A DNA stretch of 5,189 nucleotides, taken from assembly GCA_029937635.1 (NCBI GenBank), contig JAPYPM010000171.1, positions 1-5,189 of the forward strand, written 5' to 3'. How positions within the stretch are numbered: the stretch's first letter is position 1; the number at the start of each line of letters is the position of its first letter. The notes under the pieces were generated by a model. The model was not told the origin of the DNA and ran no database searches. It saw only the letters and a list, made by a program, of their open reading frames with translations. Origin of the DNA: Nitrospinaceae bacterium. GTDB taxonomy: Bacteria; Nitrospinota; Nitrospinia; Nitrospinales; VA-1. Positions 1 to 5,189 of the stretch are shown one piece after another. The position numbers and the translations under genes are program-made.

Positions 1-1638
1 CTGCTAGATCTTATTCCTCCTTGGATTATAAAAGTAATCATTGATGAACTGGTTGATGGAAAGAAAACCTCCTTGATCAACTGGGTCGTAGTCGGTCTTA
101 TCGGGGTTTATTTTTTAAGAAACTTTTTAAACTATCAGCGAATTATGTTCAACAATCGTCTCGAGCAAGATGTTGTTTTTGACATGCGCTCGAATGTTTA
201 TAAAGCCCTAAACCAATTATCTATTAATTTTTTTGAGAATAGGTCAACCGGTGAGCTTATGTCGCGGATCAATGACGATGTCAATTATGTTGAGCGAATT
301 TTTATAGATGGTGTCGAACAAGTGGTAACAGCTATTTTGACACTCACTGGAATAACCGTAATACTATTTTACTTGCACTGGAAACTTGCATTGGTAGCTT
401 TACTTCCAATTCCACTTCTTATATGGGGTGCGTCTATATACACAAAAAAAGCTCATAGCCTCTATCATAAAGTACGAGAGAGCGCCGCAAAGATGAACTC
501 TAGACTTCAGGATTCTATTTCTGGTATTCGAGAAATATTTGCCTTCAACCGGCAATCACATGAGATATCTCGCTTTGAAAAAAAAAGCAGAGAATACTGC
601 AATAGCAATTTAAAAGTAATGTCGCTCTGGGCCATTTATTCACCAGCAATGATGTTTCTTGGATCGCTTGGGACAGCCCTTATCTTACTATATGGAACAG
701 AACTAATTCATAACGATGAGATAACTATAGGATCTTTAGTTGCTTTTATCGGTTATCTGGCATTATTTTATACCCCGATCAACCAATTGCATTCGGTGAA
801 CCACATGCTTCAGCATGCTCTGGCTTCTAGTGAACGTATATTTGAAATAATTGATCGTCAACCAGATGTTAAAGAGATCCCTAACGCCTTTTTGCCAACC
901 ACCAATATGCGGGGTGAAATTGAGTTCCAAGAAGTAACCTTCGCCTACACACAAAATAAGCCCGTAATAAAAAACCTTTCACTATACATTCCATCAGGAA
1001 ACAAAATAGCCCTTGTAGGCCATACAGGAAGTGGAAAATCTACCCTAATAAAGCTTCTACTTCGATTTTATGATGCAGACTTAGGGAAAATTACAATAGA
1101 TGATCAGAATATCAAAGAACTTAAGATATCCTATCTACGCGAACAAATAGGGCTGGTTTCTCAAGACCCATATTTATTCAATGGCACTGTCGCTGAAAAT
1201 ATTTTATATGGTAATGTGGAAGCCAATCATGAACAAATGAGAAAAGCCGCGATAGCTGCCCACGCCGATGATTTTGTAAAAGGCCTCCCAGAGGAATACG
1301 ACACTAGAATAGGAGAACGCGGAGTAAAGCTTTCCGGAGGAGAAAAACATCGGATCGCTATTGCTCGGACACTTTTAAAGGACCCACCAATCCTGATTTT
1401 AGATGAAGCTACAGCCTCCGTCGACACAGAAACAGAACAAAAAATTAAAGAAGCTCTCTCTTCTTTAATGGCGAGGCGAACAACAATATTAATAGCACAC
1501 AGACTATCAACACTTGAAGGAGCTGACAGGATTCTAGTCATTAAATCAGGAAAACTAATAGAGTCCGGAACACATGACCAAATGATAAATAATGAAACAG
1601 AATACGCTCAACTATTCCGCAGCCAAATGCATCTATAA
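1..1638 (+). CDS. ABC exporter, fused permease and ATPase (MsbA/ABCB-like), 5' truncated by the window edge
   Basis: The reading frame is open from base 1 and ends at TAA 1636-1638, giving 545 visible residues. Exporters of this type are usually about 580 residues, so perhaps 30-45 are missing. The TTG at base 73 is not the start, because upstream codons encode a typical TM1 region (LLDLIPPWIIKVIIDEL). Later hydrophobic segments lie near residues 26-44, 107-125, 129-147, 209-232 and 242-262, consistent with a six-helix type IV exporter domain. The ATPase domain follows: A-loop Tyr316, Walker A GHTGSGKST 340-348, Q-loop Gln388, signature LSGGE 444-448, Walker B ILILDE 464-469 with catalytic Glu469, and H-loop His500. 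All catalytic motifs are intact, so it should act as an inner-membrane homodimer or heterodimer half driven by ATP. The substrate is unknown: lipid A core flipping (MsbA), drugs and other lipids are all possible. It runs opposite to the other four genes. Confidence 0.95.
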   Translation: MLDLIPPWIIKVIIDELVDGKKTSLINWVVVGLIGVYFLRNFLNYQRIMFNNRLEQDVVFDMRSNVYKALNQLSINFFENRSTGELMSRINDDVNYVERIFIDGVEQVVTAILTLTGITVILFYLHWKLALVALLPIPLLIWGASIYTKKAHSLYHKVRESAAKMNSRLQDSISGIREIFAFNRQSHEISRFEKKSREYCNSNLKVMSLWAIYSPAMMFLGSLGTALILLYGTELIHNDEITIGSLVAFIGYLALFYTPINQLHSVNHMLQHALASSERIFEIIDRQPDVKEIPNAFLPTTNMRGEIEFQEVTFAYTQNKPVIKNLSLYIPSGNKIALVGHTGSGKSTLIKLLLRFYDADLGKITIDDQNIKELKISYLREQIGLVSQDPYLFNGTVAENILYGNVEANHEQMRKAAIAAHADDFVKGLPEEYDTRIGERGVKLSGGEKHRIAIARTLLKDPPILILDEATASVDTETEQKIKEALSSLMARRTTILIAHRLSTLEGADRILVIKSGKLIESGTHDQMINNETEYAQLFRSQMHL

Positions 1639-1670
1639 TTAAAACTATTTAATTCCACTAGTAGTTTTAA
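1639..1670. terminator. Weak AT-rich inverted repeat at convergent gene ends, possible bidirectional terminator
   Basis: The 9-base arm TTAAAACTA (1639-1647) is perfectly complementary to TAGTTTTAA (1662-1670) across a 14-base loop. It begins just after the exporter stop codon, covers the accA stop codon (TAG, read on the - strand at 1647-1645), and extends into the last accA codons. Only one G-C pair is present per stem and no long T-tract follows on either strand, so it falls short of a standard intrinsic terminator. The position between convergent stops is what suggests a role; this is inference. Confidence 0.25.
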
Positions 1671-2625
1671 ATCCGACTTCGCCAAGTTTTCTAAATTTTT
1701 CGTGGCGATTCTCAATTAGGGCTTCAGGTGCTAACCTAGAAATAGCTTGCAAATTATTTCGCAACGATTTTTTTAGCAAAATGGCAGCACGCTTATGATG
1801 GCGATGTGCACCACCCAGAGGTTCCCGAACAACTTCATCAACCACGCCAAGCTTTATCAAACTAGGCGCAGTCAAGCTTAAGGCATCGGCAGCCTGGCTT
1901 ACCTTATCTTTATCTCCCCAAAGAATGGAAGCACAACCTTCCGGAGAAATCACCGAGTAAACAGAATGTTCAAGCATCAATATTCGATCACCTATACCTA
2001 TTGCAAGCGCACCTCCAGAACCACCTTCACCAATGATTGTCACGATGATAGGAACATCTATTTCGATGATTTCTATCAAATTTCTTGCTATAGCCTCTGA
2101 CTGCCCCTTTTCCTCAGCATCTATACCAGGGTAAGCACCCGGTGTATCGACCAAGTTAATAATCGGAATTCTAAATTTTTGTGCCAACTTCATTAGACGT
2201 AAAGCTTTACGGTATCCCGCAGGCTGAGACATTCCAAAATTTCTTTTAATCTTTTCCTTCGTATCTCTCCCTTTCTGATGACCGATAACTAAAACAGAGC
2301 TGTTATCAAATTTAGCTAATCCACCAACAACCGAAGGGCCATATCCACCCCGTCTATCTCCATGGAGTTCAATGAAATCTGTAAACATATATTTAATGTA
2401 GTCGAGAGTATATGGTCTGTCTGGATGACGAGCTACTTGGGTTTTTTGCCAGCCCTTTAGGTTTGAATAAACATCATGCTTCATATGACGAACTTTTTTA
2501 TGCAGTCTAACTATTTCATGCGTGATGTCTCCAACACTGTCATACATATGAGAAAGCGAAACCATCTCTTGAATCTGGTTTTCCAGTTTAAATATTTCTT
2601 TCTCGAATTCTAGTATTTGAATCAT
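1645..2625 (-). CDS. accA: Acetyl-CoA carboxylase, carboxyltransferase subunit alpha
   Basis: The product is 326 residues (E. coli AccA is 319) and is full length. With AccD it forms the cytoplasmic carboxyltransferase that moves the carboxyl group from carboxybiotin on AccB to acetyl-CoA, giving malonyl-CoA for fatty acid synthesis. Family landmarks in order are an N-terminal charged helical region (1-50), RHPDRPYTLDY 66-76, GHQKGRDTKEKIKRNFG 115-131, DTPGAYPG 160-167, EEKGQSEAIARN 171-182, GEGGSGGAL 199-207, SVISPEGCASILW 224-236 and EPLGGAHR 268-275. No zinc ribbon is present, as expected since that belongs to AccD. The loop after GDR (89-91) reads RGGYGPS where E. coli has AYADDKA. The C-terminal ENRHEKFRKLG recalls chlamydial AccA. 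The ATG start is supported by AGG six bases upstream. It is the last gene of the - strand run visible here, 129 bp after the LRR gene. Confidence 0.97.
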   Translation of the reverse strand: MIQILEFEKEIFKLENQIQEMVSLSHMYDSVGDITHEIVRLHKKVRHMKHDVYSNLKGWQKTQVARHPDRPYTLDYIKYMFTDFIELHGDRRGGYGPSVVGGLAKFDNSSVLVIGHQKGRDTKEKIKRNFGMSQPAGYRKALRLMKLAQKFRIPIINLVDTPGAYPGIDAEEKGQSEAIARNLIEIIEIDVPIIVTIIGEGGSGGALAIGIGDRILMLEHSVYSVISPEGCASILWGDKDKVSQAADALSLTAPSLIKLGVVDEVVREPLGGAHRHHKRAAILLKKSLRNNLQAISRLAPEALIENRHEKFRKLGEVGFKTTSGIK

Positions 2626-2754
2626 GTAAAACCTAAATAATTAGGAAACGTATTTGTGGAAAAATTTTTAATGCCGTTTCGATATAAAACCTTACAATTT
2701 CACTTCCCTGTTCAAAGCTAATCAGTGATCATTAGTAAAAAAAAAACCAAACAA
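2626..2754 (-). other. Spacer between the LRR gene and accA; no convincing promoter
   Basis: This 129-bp AT-rich spacer is the longest gap in the - strand run, so a promoter for accA could lie here. The best pair I find on the - strand is TTGTAA (2697-2692) and CATTAA (2673-2668) with an 18-base gap, matching sigma-70 boxes at only 4/6 and 3/6. A TTGAAC at 2715-2710 has no good -10 box at the right distance. It also holds the ten-T tract listed separately and an imperfect dyad CTAAT-N8-ATTAG at 2718-2735. No coding potential was seen. Confidence 0.3.
2632..2634 (-). promoter_or_regulatory. Short Shine-Dalgarno of accA
   Basis: On the - strand AGG (inside TTTAGG) sits six bases before the ATG at 2625-2623. 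It is short but at suitable spacing, and it supports this ATG as the accA start. Confidence 0.4.
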
Positions 2755-2775
2755 TCAATAAAACCCGAATATCGG
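2737..2775 (-). terminator. Possible weak terminator after the LRR gene: small hairpin plus ten-T tract
   Basis: On the - strand the hairpin CCGA-tat-TCGG (2775-2765) lies in the final codons of the LRR gene and is followed by GTTTTATT. A run of ten T (2746-2737) begins nine bases past the stop codon. The T-tract is separated from the hairpin by 18 bases and the stem is only 4 bp, so this is not a standard rho-independent terminator. It could cause pausing or partial termination between the LRR gene and accA. Confidence 0.22.
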
Positions 2776-3822
2776 ATGTATTAGGTTTACCAAAGTATCT
2801 GAACTTTTGAGAGCTTTTGCACCAATTTTCCCAACTCGATTCTGTCCTAATTTTAATGATTTAAGGTTAGCTAGATAAGTTGACTTTGCTATGGCCCTGG
2901 CACCTATATCGCCGATAACATTAAAGTTTAGATTAAGTGTTTTTAATTGACCAAAGTTTTTTGAACCGGCAAGGGCTTTAGCCCCAAGATCAGTAATTTT
3001 GTTACCAGAAAGATTCAGCGAAAATAGTCCGTTAAAACCCTCTGAGTTTGCAATAGCTATAGCAGATTTGTCCGTGAGATTGCTGTCTCTAAGATCTAGA
3101 TCTCTAAGTTTTGAAGCATGAGAAAACTCTACAAGCACTTCAACCCCTAAATCTCCATATATCAATTCGCCAATCTGATTTATAAGTTTAGACTTTTTAA
3201 AATTATTAATATCCTGCAAAATATTAAATTTCTTAAGCGCCTCGCTACCATTTCGGCTCAATTGGTTGTAAGCAAGACCAATTATTTTTAGTTGATTCAA
3301 ACTAGAAGACGTTGCCAAACTGATTGCCCCCTCATCACCTATTAAATTAAAGTTTAAGTTCACTTCAATTAAATCAGATAAAGTTTCTGATTCTGCAATT
3401 TCCTGAGCCCCTTTATCTGTAATTTTATTCCGATACAGATTCAAAACTCGTAGGTTTTCAAATGTCTCTGACGAGGCTATAGTTTTAACACCTTGATCAG
3501 TAATATGGTTATTTTCTAAGTGAAGTGCTGTCAACTGAATAAGATTTCTTGAATCAGCGAGTGCACGAATACCTTCATCTCGAATGCCCCCTTTGTAGAT
3601 AACTAGTTTTTCTACACTTTTCAACTGTGGAGACATCGCTAAAAACTTTGCTCCTTCATCGCCTATCCACTTCTCATTAAATCTAAGTATTCGATCATTT
3701 CGCTTAAGCTTTAACGCAATATATTTTTCTATCTGGTCATCAGTCATTGATGCGTTTGAGTTAACCGCAAGACTCATGAAAAAAAAAGGCAACCACAGGG
3801 CTACCCATCTATTACAAAACAT
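2755..3822 (-). CDS. Exported leucine-rich-repeat protein of unknown function
   Basis: The product is 355 residues. Residues 1-24 form a signal peptide: a short positive start (Arg5), a hydrophobic core (about 7-20) and a signal peptidase I-type site after SNA24. There is no lipobox, so a periplasmic or secreted soluble protein is expected. From about residue 44 the protein is nearly all leucine-rich repeats of 27 residues with pattern LxxLxLxxNxIxDxGAxxIAxSxxLxx, close to the ribonuclease-inhibitor-like class. Clear units start at 70, 97, 124, 151, 178, 239, 266, 293 and 320, with a 26-residue unit at 44. Residues 205-238 are a degenerate 34-residue unit. Repeat 11 is cut short after LIHPIFGFY with no recognisable C-terminal cap. 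No catalytic domain or other transmembrane helix is visible. The family usually binds proteins, but no partner can be named. ATG at 3822 is favoured because it supplies the signal peptide and has GTGAG eight bases upstream. It sits 54 bp after lpxD and 129 bp before accA. Confidence 0.85.
   Translation of the reverse strand: MFCNRWVALWLPFFFMSLAVNSNASMTDDQIEKYIALKLKRNDRILRFNEKWIGDEGAKFLAMSPQLKSVEKLVIYKGGIRDEGIRALADSRNLIQLTALHLENNHITDQGVKTIASSETFENLRVLNLYRNKITDKGAQEIAESETLSDLIEVNLNFNLIGDEGAISLATSSSLNQLKIIGLAYNQLSRNGSEALKKFNILQDINNFKKSKLINQIGELIYGDLGVEVLVEFSHASKLRDLDLRDSNLTDKSAIAIANSEGFNGLFSLNLSGNKITDLGAKALAGSKNFGQLKTLNLNFNVIGDIGARAIAKSTYLANLKSLKLGQNRVGKIGAKALKSSDTLVNLIHPIFGFY
2785..3693 (-). 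repeat. Array of 27-residue (81-bp) leucine-rich repeats in the exported protein
   Basis: Ten recognisable LRR units plus one degenerate unit cover residues 44-346. Eight intervals between unit starts (70-97, 97-124, 124-151, 151-178, 239-266, 266-293, 293-320, 320-347) are exactly 27 residues. The interval 178-239 is 61 residues, which is two units plus seven. Sequence identity between units is concentrated in the L, N, I/L, G-D/T-D, G-A and A-x-S positions. The repetition is at protein level; DNA identity between units is low enough that recent duplication is not obvious. Confidence 0.85.
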
Positions 3823-3830
3823 AAAATCAA

Positions 3831-3835
3831 CTCAC
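3831..3835 (-). promoter_or_regulatory. Candidate Shine-Dalgarno of the LRR gene
   Basis: On the - strand GTGAG (3835-3831) lies eight bases before the ATG at 3822-3820. It is a modest match but supports this start over the internal Met16, which would destroy the signal peptide. Confidence 0.35.
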
Positions 3836-3840
3836 TAATT

Positions 3841-3875
3841 ATTAAGCAATTAAACTTACAATCTATTAAAGCAAT
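3841..3875. repeat. Short imperfect direct repeat between lpxD and the LRR gene
   Basis: ATTAAGCAAT (3841-3850) recurs as ATTAAAGCAAT (3865-3875), differing by one inserted A, with ends 25 bases apart. Both copies lie in the 54-bp spacer between lpxD and the LRR gene. In such AT-rich DNA this may be chance; a binding site or an old small duplication are alternatives. Confidence 0.3.
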
Positions 3876-3876
3876 A

Positions 3877-4905
3877 CTACTGATCACTATTCTTTTTTTC
3901 AATATTGTTTAATCGGTTTTCTAAGTCCCTAATTTTACGAGACAAATCAGGAAGTTTGGCAAAAACCGCAACGCTCCGTTTCCAAATATTCAGTGGAAGG
4001 GCAGGAATCCCTCCATAGACGCTATTATCCTTGATATCACGTAGAGCTGCCGACTTCGCTGCTAGAGTTACATTATCACCCACTGTAACATGGTCAGAAA
4101 GGCCTGCCTGCCCTGCCAAAACAACATGTCGACCAAGATTACAGCTGCCAGCAATGCCTACTTGTGCAACCAATATGCAATTCTCTCCAATAGTGCAGTT
4201 ATGTGCAATTTGTACCAAGTTGTCAATTTTAGTTCCTTTTTTGATTAGTGTTGTTCCTGTAGCTGCTCTGTCTACACAAGAATTTGCGCCTATTTCTACG
4301 TTATCCTCAATTACAACATTTCCAATCTGATTGATTTTGATATGCCTTCCTTTGTCATCCACAGTATAGCCAAACCCGTCCGATCCGATAACAGCTCCAG
4401 CGTGAAGCGTCACATAGCTTCCTATTATTGTATTGCGATAAAGCGTCACATTAGCATGAATCAGAGTACTCTTCCCAAGTTCACAGTTATCACCAATCAC
4501 TGAACCAGAGTAAACTACAACATCGTCACCGATGCGAACATTATCACCTATAGATACAAAGGGGGACAAAGCGACTCTTTTACCTAGCTTTACATTCAAT
4601 CCAAGTATAACTGAAGAATGAATTTCTGGTTTTGGTCTTGGCTCGGGATGAAAGTACTCAAGTAGCCTAGCAAATGCTAACTCTGGATTAGAGGAAATAA
4701 TTTGGCCCATACTTATTTCTTCTTTAGTCTCCACTAAAACTGCTGAAGCCTTCGACTTTTTAAGTTTCTCGAGAAATTGTTTTCCTTTGGCAAATGTAAT
4801 ATGACCTTTTTTTGCAATTTCGATAGAACTCACACCAGTGATGTCGATTGAGGAATCACCTTCTACCTGCCCATTTATTTTTTTTGCGACATCACCTAAG
4901 TTCAT
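3877..4905 (-). CDS. lpxD: UDP-3-O-(3-hydroxyacyl)glucosamine N-acyltransferase
   Basis: The product is 342 residues (E. coli LpxD is 341) and is full length. It performs the third step of lipid A synthesis, transferring an (R)-3-hydroxyacyl chain from acyl carrier protein to the 2-amino group of UDP-3-O-acyl-glucosamine in the cytoplasm. The N-terminal uridine-binding domain (about 1-95) includes ITGVSSIE 22-29, GHITFAKGKQ 34-43 and KASAVLVET 52-60. Left-handed beta-helix hexapeptide repeats run from about 96 to 285 (for example IGDNVRIGDDVVV 119-131). The diagnostic GSDGFGY is at 174-180, and DNLVQIAHN 228-236 carries His235, equivalent to catalytic His239 of E. coli. The C-terminal helix (about 308-338) is the trimer and acyl-carrier contact region of the family. 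There is no clear Shine-Dalgarno before the ATG, but the N-terminus aligns with the family. It starts 41 bp after the LolD-like gene. Confidence 0.97.
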   Translation of the reverse strand: MNLGDVAKKINGQVEGDSSIDITGVSSIEIAKKGHITFAKGKQFLEKLKKSKASAVLVETKEEISMGQIISSNPELAFARLLEYFHPEPRPKPEIHSSVILGLNVKLGKRVALSPFVSIGDNVRIGDDVVVYSGSVIGDNCELGKSTLIHANVTLYRNTIIGSYVTLHAGAVIGSDGFGYTVDDKGRHIKINQIGNVVIEDNVEIGANSCVDRAATGTTLIKKGTKIDNLVQIAHNCTIGENCILVAQVGIAGSCNLGRHVVLAGQAGLSDHVTVGDNVTLAAKSAALRDIKDNSVYGGIPALPLNIWKRSVAVFAKLPDLSRKIRDLENRLNNIEKKNSDQ

Positions 4906-4946
4906 GAATTATTTTTTTTGGATGGTTTTTTCTTCTTAAAAATTTT

Positions 4947-5189
4947 TTAAATAAAAATACTTTTTTCTACTGGGTTAATCGCACCGTCTACAAGTTCAAC
5001 AATACGATTCATTTTTGAGGCAATTCGTTGACTGTGCGTTACAATCACCACTGTTTGTTGAAGCTTATGGTTGAGAGATTGAATCAGCTCTATCAAGGAA
5101 TCGCTTGCCTTTTGATCTAAGTTTCCGGTCGGCTCGTCCGCAAGTATAAGATCCGGCTTATTTATAAAACTTCTAGCTAAGGCTACTCG
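4947..5189 (-). CDS. lolD: Lipoprotein-release ABC ATPase (LolD-like), C-terminal 80 residues
   Basis: The - strand frame is open from the window edge at 5189 to TAA at 4949-4947, encoding the last 80 residues of an ABC ATPase. It opens with RVALARSF, the segment just after the ABC signature, whose LSGG part lies outside the window. Walker B and D-loop LILADEPTGNLD are at residues 14-25, and the H-loop VTHS has His52. The ending R-I-V-E-L-V-D-G-A is a normal ATPase terminus. ADEPTGNLD is typical of the LolD/MacB/FtsE subfamily. LolD, which powers extraction of outer-membrane lipoproteins from the inner membrane with LolC/E, is the best guess given lpxD next door. MacB-type or FtsE ATPases are not excluded. 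It is likely co-transcribed with lpxD, 41 bp downstream. Confidence 0.75.
   Translation of the reverse strand, partial: RVALARSFINKPDLILADEPTGNLDQKASDSLIELIQSLNHKLQQTVVIVTHSQRIASKMNRIVELVDGAINPVEKSIFI

Noticed and set aside
73..75. TTG as the start codon of the ABC exporter
   Set aside because: The frame stays open to base 1 and the 24 upstream codons encode a typical exporter TM1 segment, so the true start is outside the window.
763..954. Small - strand open frame inside the exporter gene
   Set aside because: It is antisense to well-conserved exporter codons, has no recognisable family and no supporting start signal.
1227..1541. 104-codon - strand open frame opposite the ATPase domain
   Set aside because: It overlaps the signature, Walker B and H-loop of the exporter on the other strand; its composition is what the reverse of that coding sequence gives.
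2668..2697. TTGTAA-18-CATTAA as an accA promoter
   Set aside because: The -10 candidate matches only three of six consensus bases; in AT-rich DNA such pairs arise by chance, so I did not list it as a promoter.
2785..3693. Regularly spaced repeats suggesting a CRISPR or satellite array
   Set aside because: The 81-bp period is a coding repeat (27-residue LRR) in an uninterrupted frame; the units differ widely in DNA sequence and there are no identical repeats with unique spacers.
4031..4330. 99-codon + strand open frame opposite lpxD
   Set aside because: It is the antisense of the LpxD hexapeptide-repeat region, including the catalytic His segment. Its repeated look comes from those repeats.
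4906..4946. AAAAAATTTTT palindrome-like run between the LolD-like gene and lpxD as a terminator
   Set aside because: It is pure A/T with no G-C stem, and lpxD begins 41 bp later on the same strand, which favours continued transcription.
1..5189. tRNA, rRNA, riboswitch, insertion sequence or phage attachment site
   Set aside because: No cloverleaf, rRNA-like stretch, transposase gene or terminal inverted repeats were seen; the window is almost fully occupied by five protein genes.

Overview
The window comes from an AT-rich Gram-negative (diderm) bacterium. It carries lpxD for lipid A synthesis and the end of a LolD-type lipoprotein-release ATPase, so an LPS-bearing outer membrane with lipoprotein trafficking is implied. 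The AccA carboxy-terminal tail and the presence of an exported 27-residue leucine-rich-repeat protein are reminiscent of the Verrucomicrobiota/PVC group. That placement is an impression from remembered family sequences, not a computed assignment.

Layout: one gene runs on the + strand and four run on the - strand. From the left, a 5'-truncated ABC exporter (fused membrane domain and ATPase) occupies 1-1638 (+). It converges tail to tail, with only 6 bp between stop codons, on accA (1645-2625, -). Reading the - strand in its direction of transcription (right to left), the order is: the C-terminal end of a LolD-like ATPase (4947-5189, cut by the window edge), lpxD (3877-4905), an exported LRR protein (2755-3822), then accA. 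The gaps between them are 41, 54 and 129 bp, so co-transcription of lolD-lpxD-LRR is plausible. The wider gap before accA holds a ten-T tract on the - strand and may separate the units.

Functional theme: AccA helps make malonyl-CoA for fatty acids. LpxD uses 3-hydroxyacyl-ACP from that pathway to build lipid A. LolD energises delivery of lipoproteins to the outer membrane. This is an envelope-biogenesis neighbourhood. The ABC exporter could belong to the same theme (MsbA-like), but its substrate cannot be read from sequence. The one non-housekeeping gene is the secreted LRR protein lodged between lpxD and accA, which has no assignable function.

No RNA genes, insertion sequences, CRISPR arrays or strong intrinsic terminators were recognised, and no stretch over 300 bp lacks a gene. 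Nothing here amounts to a clearly new multi-gene system; the LRR protein is the main item deserving follow-up.
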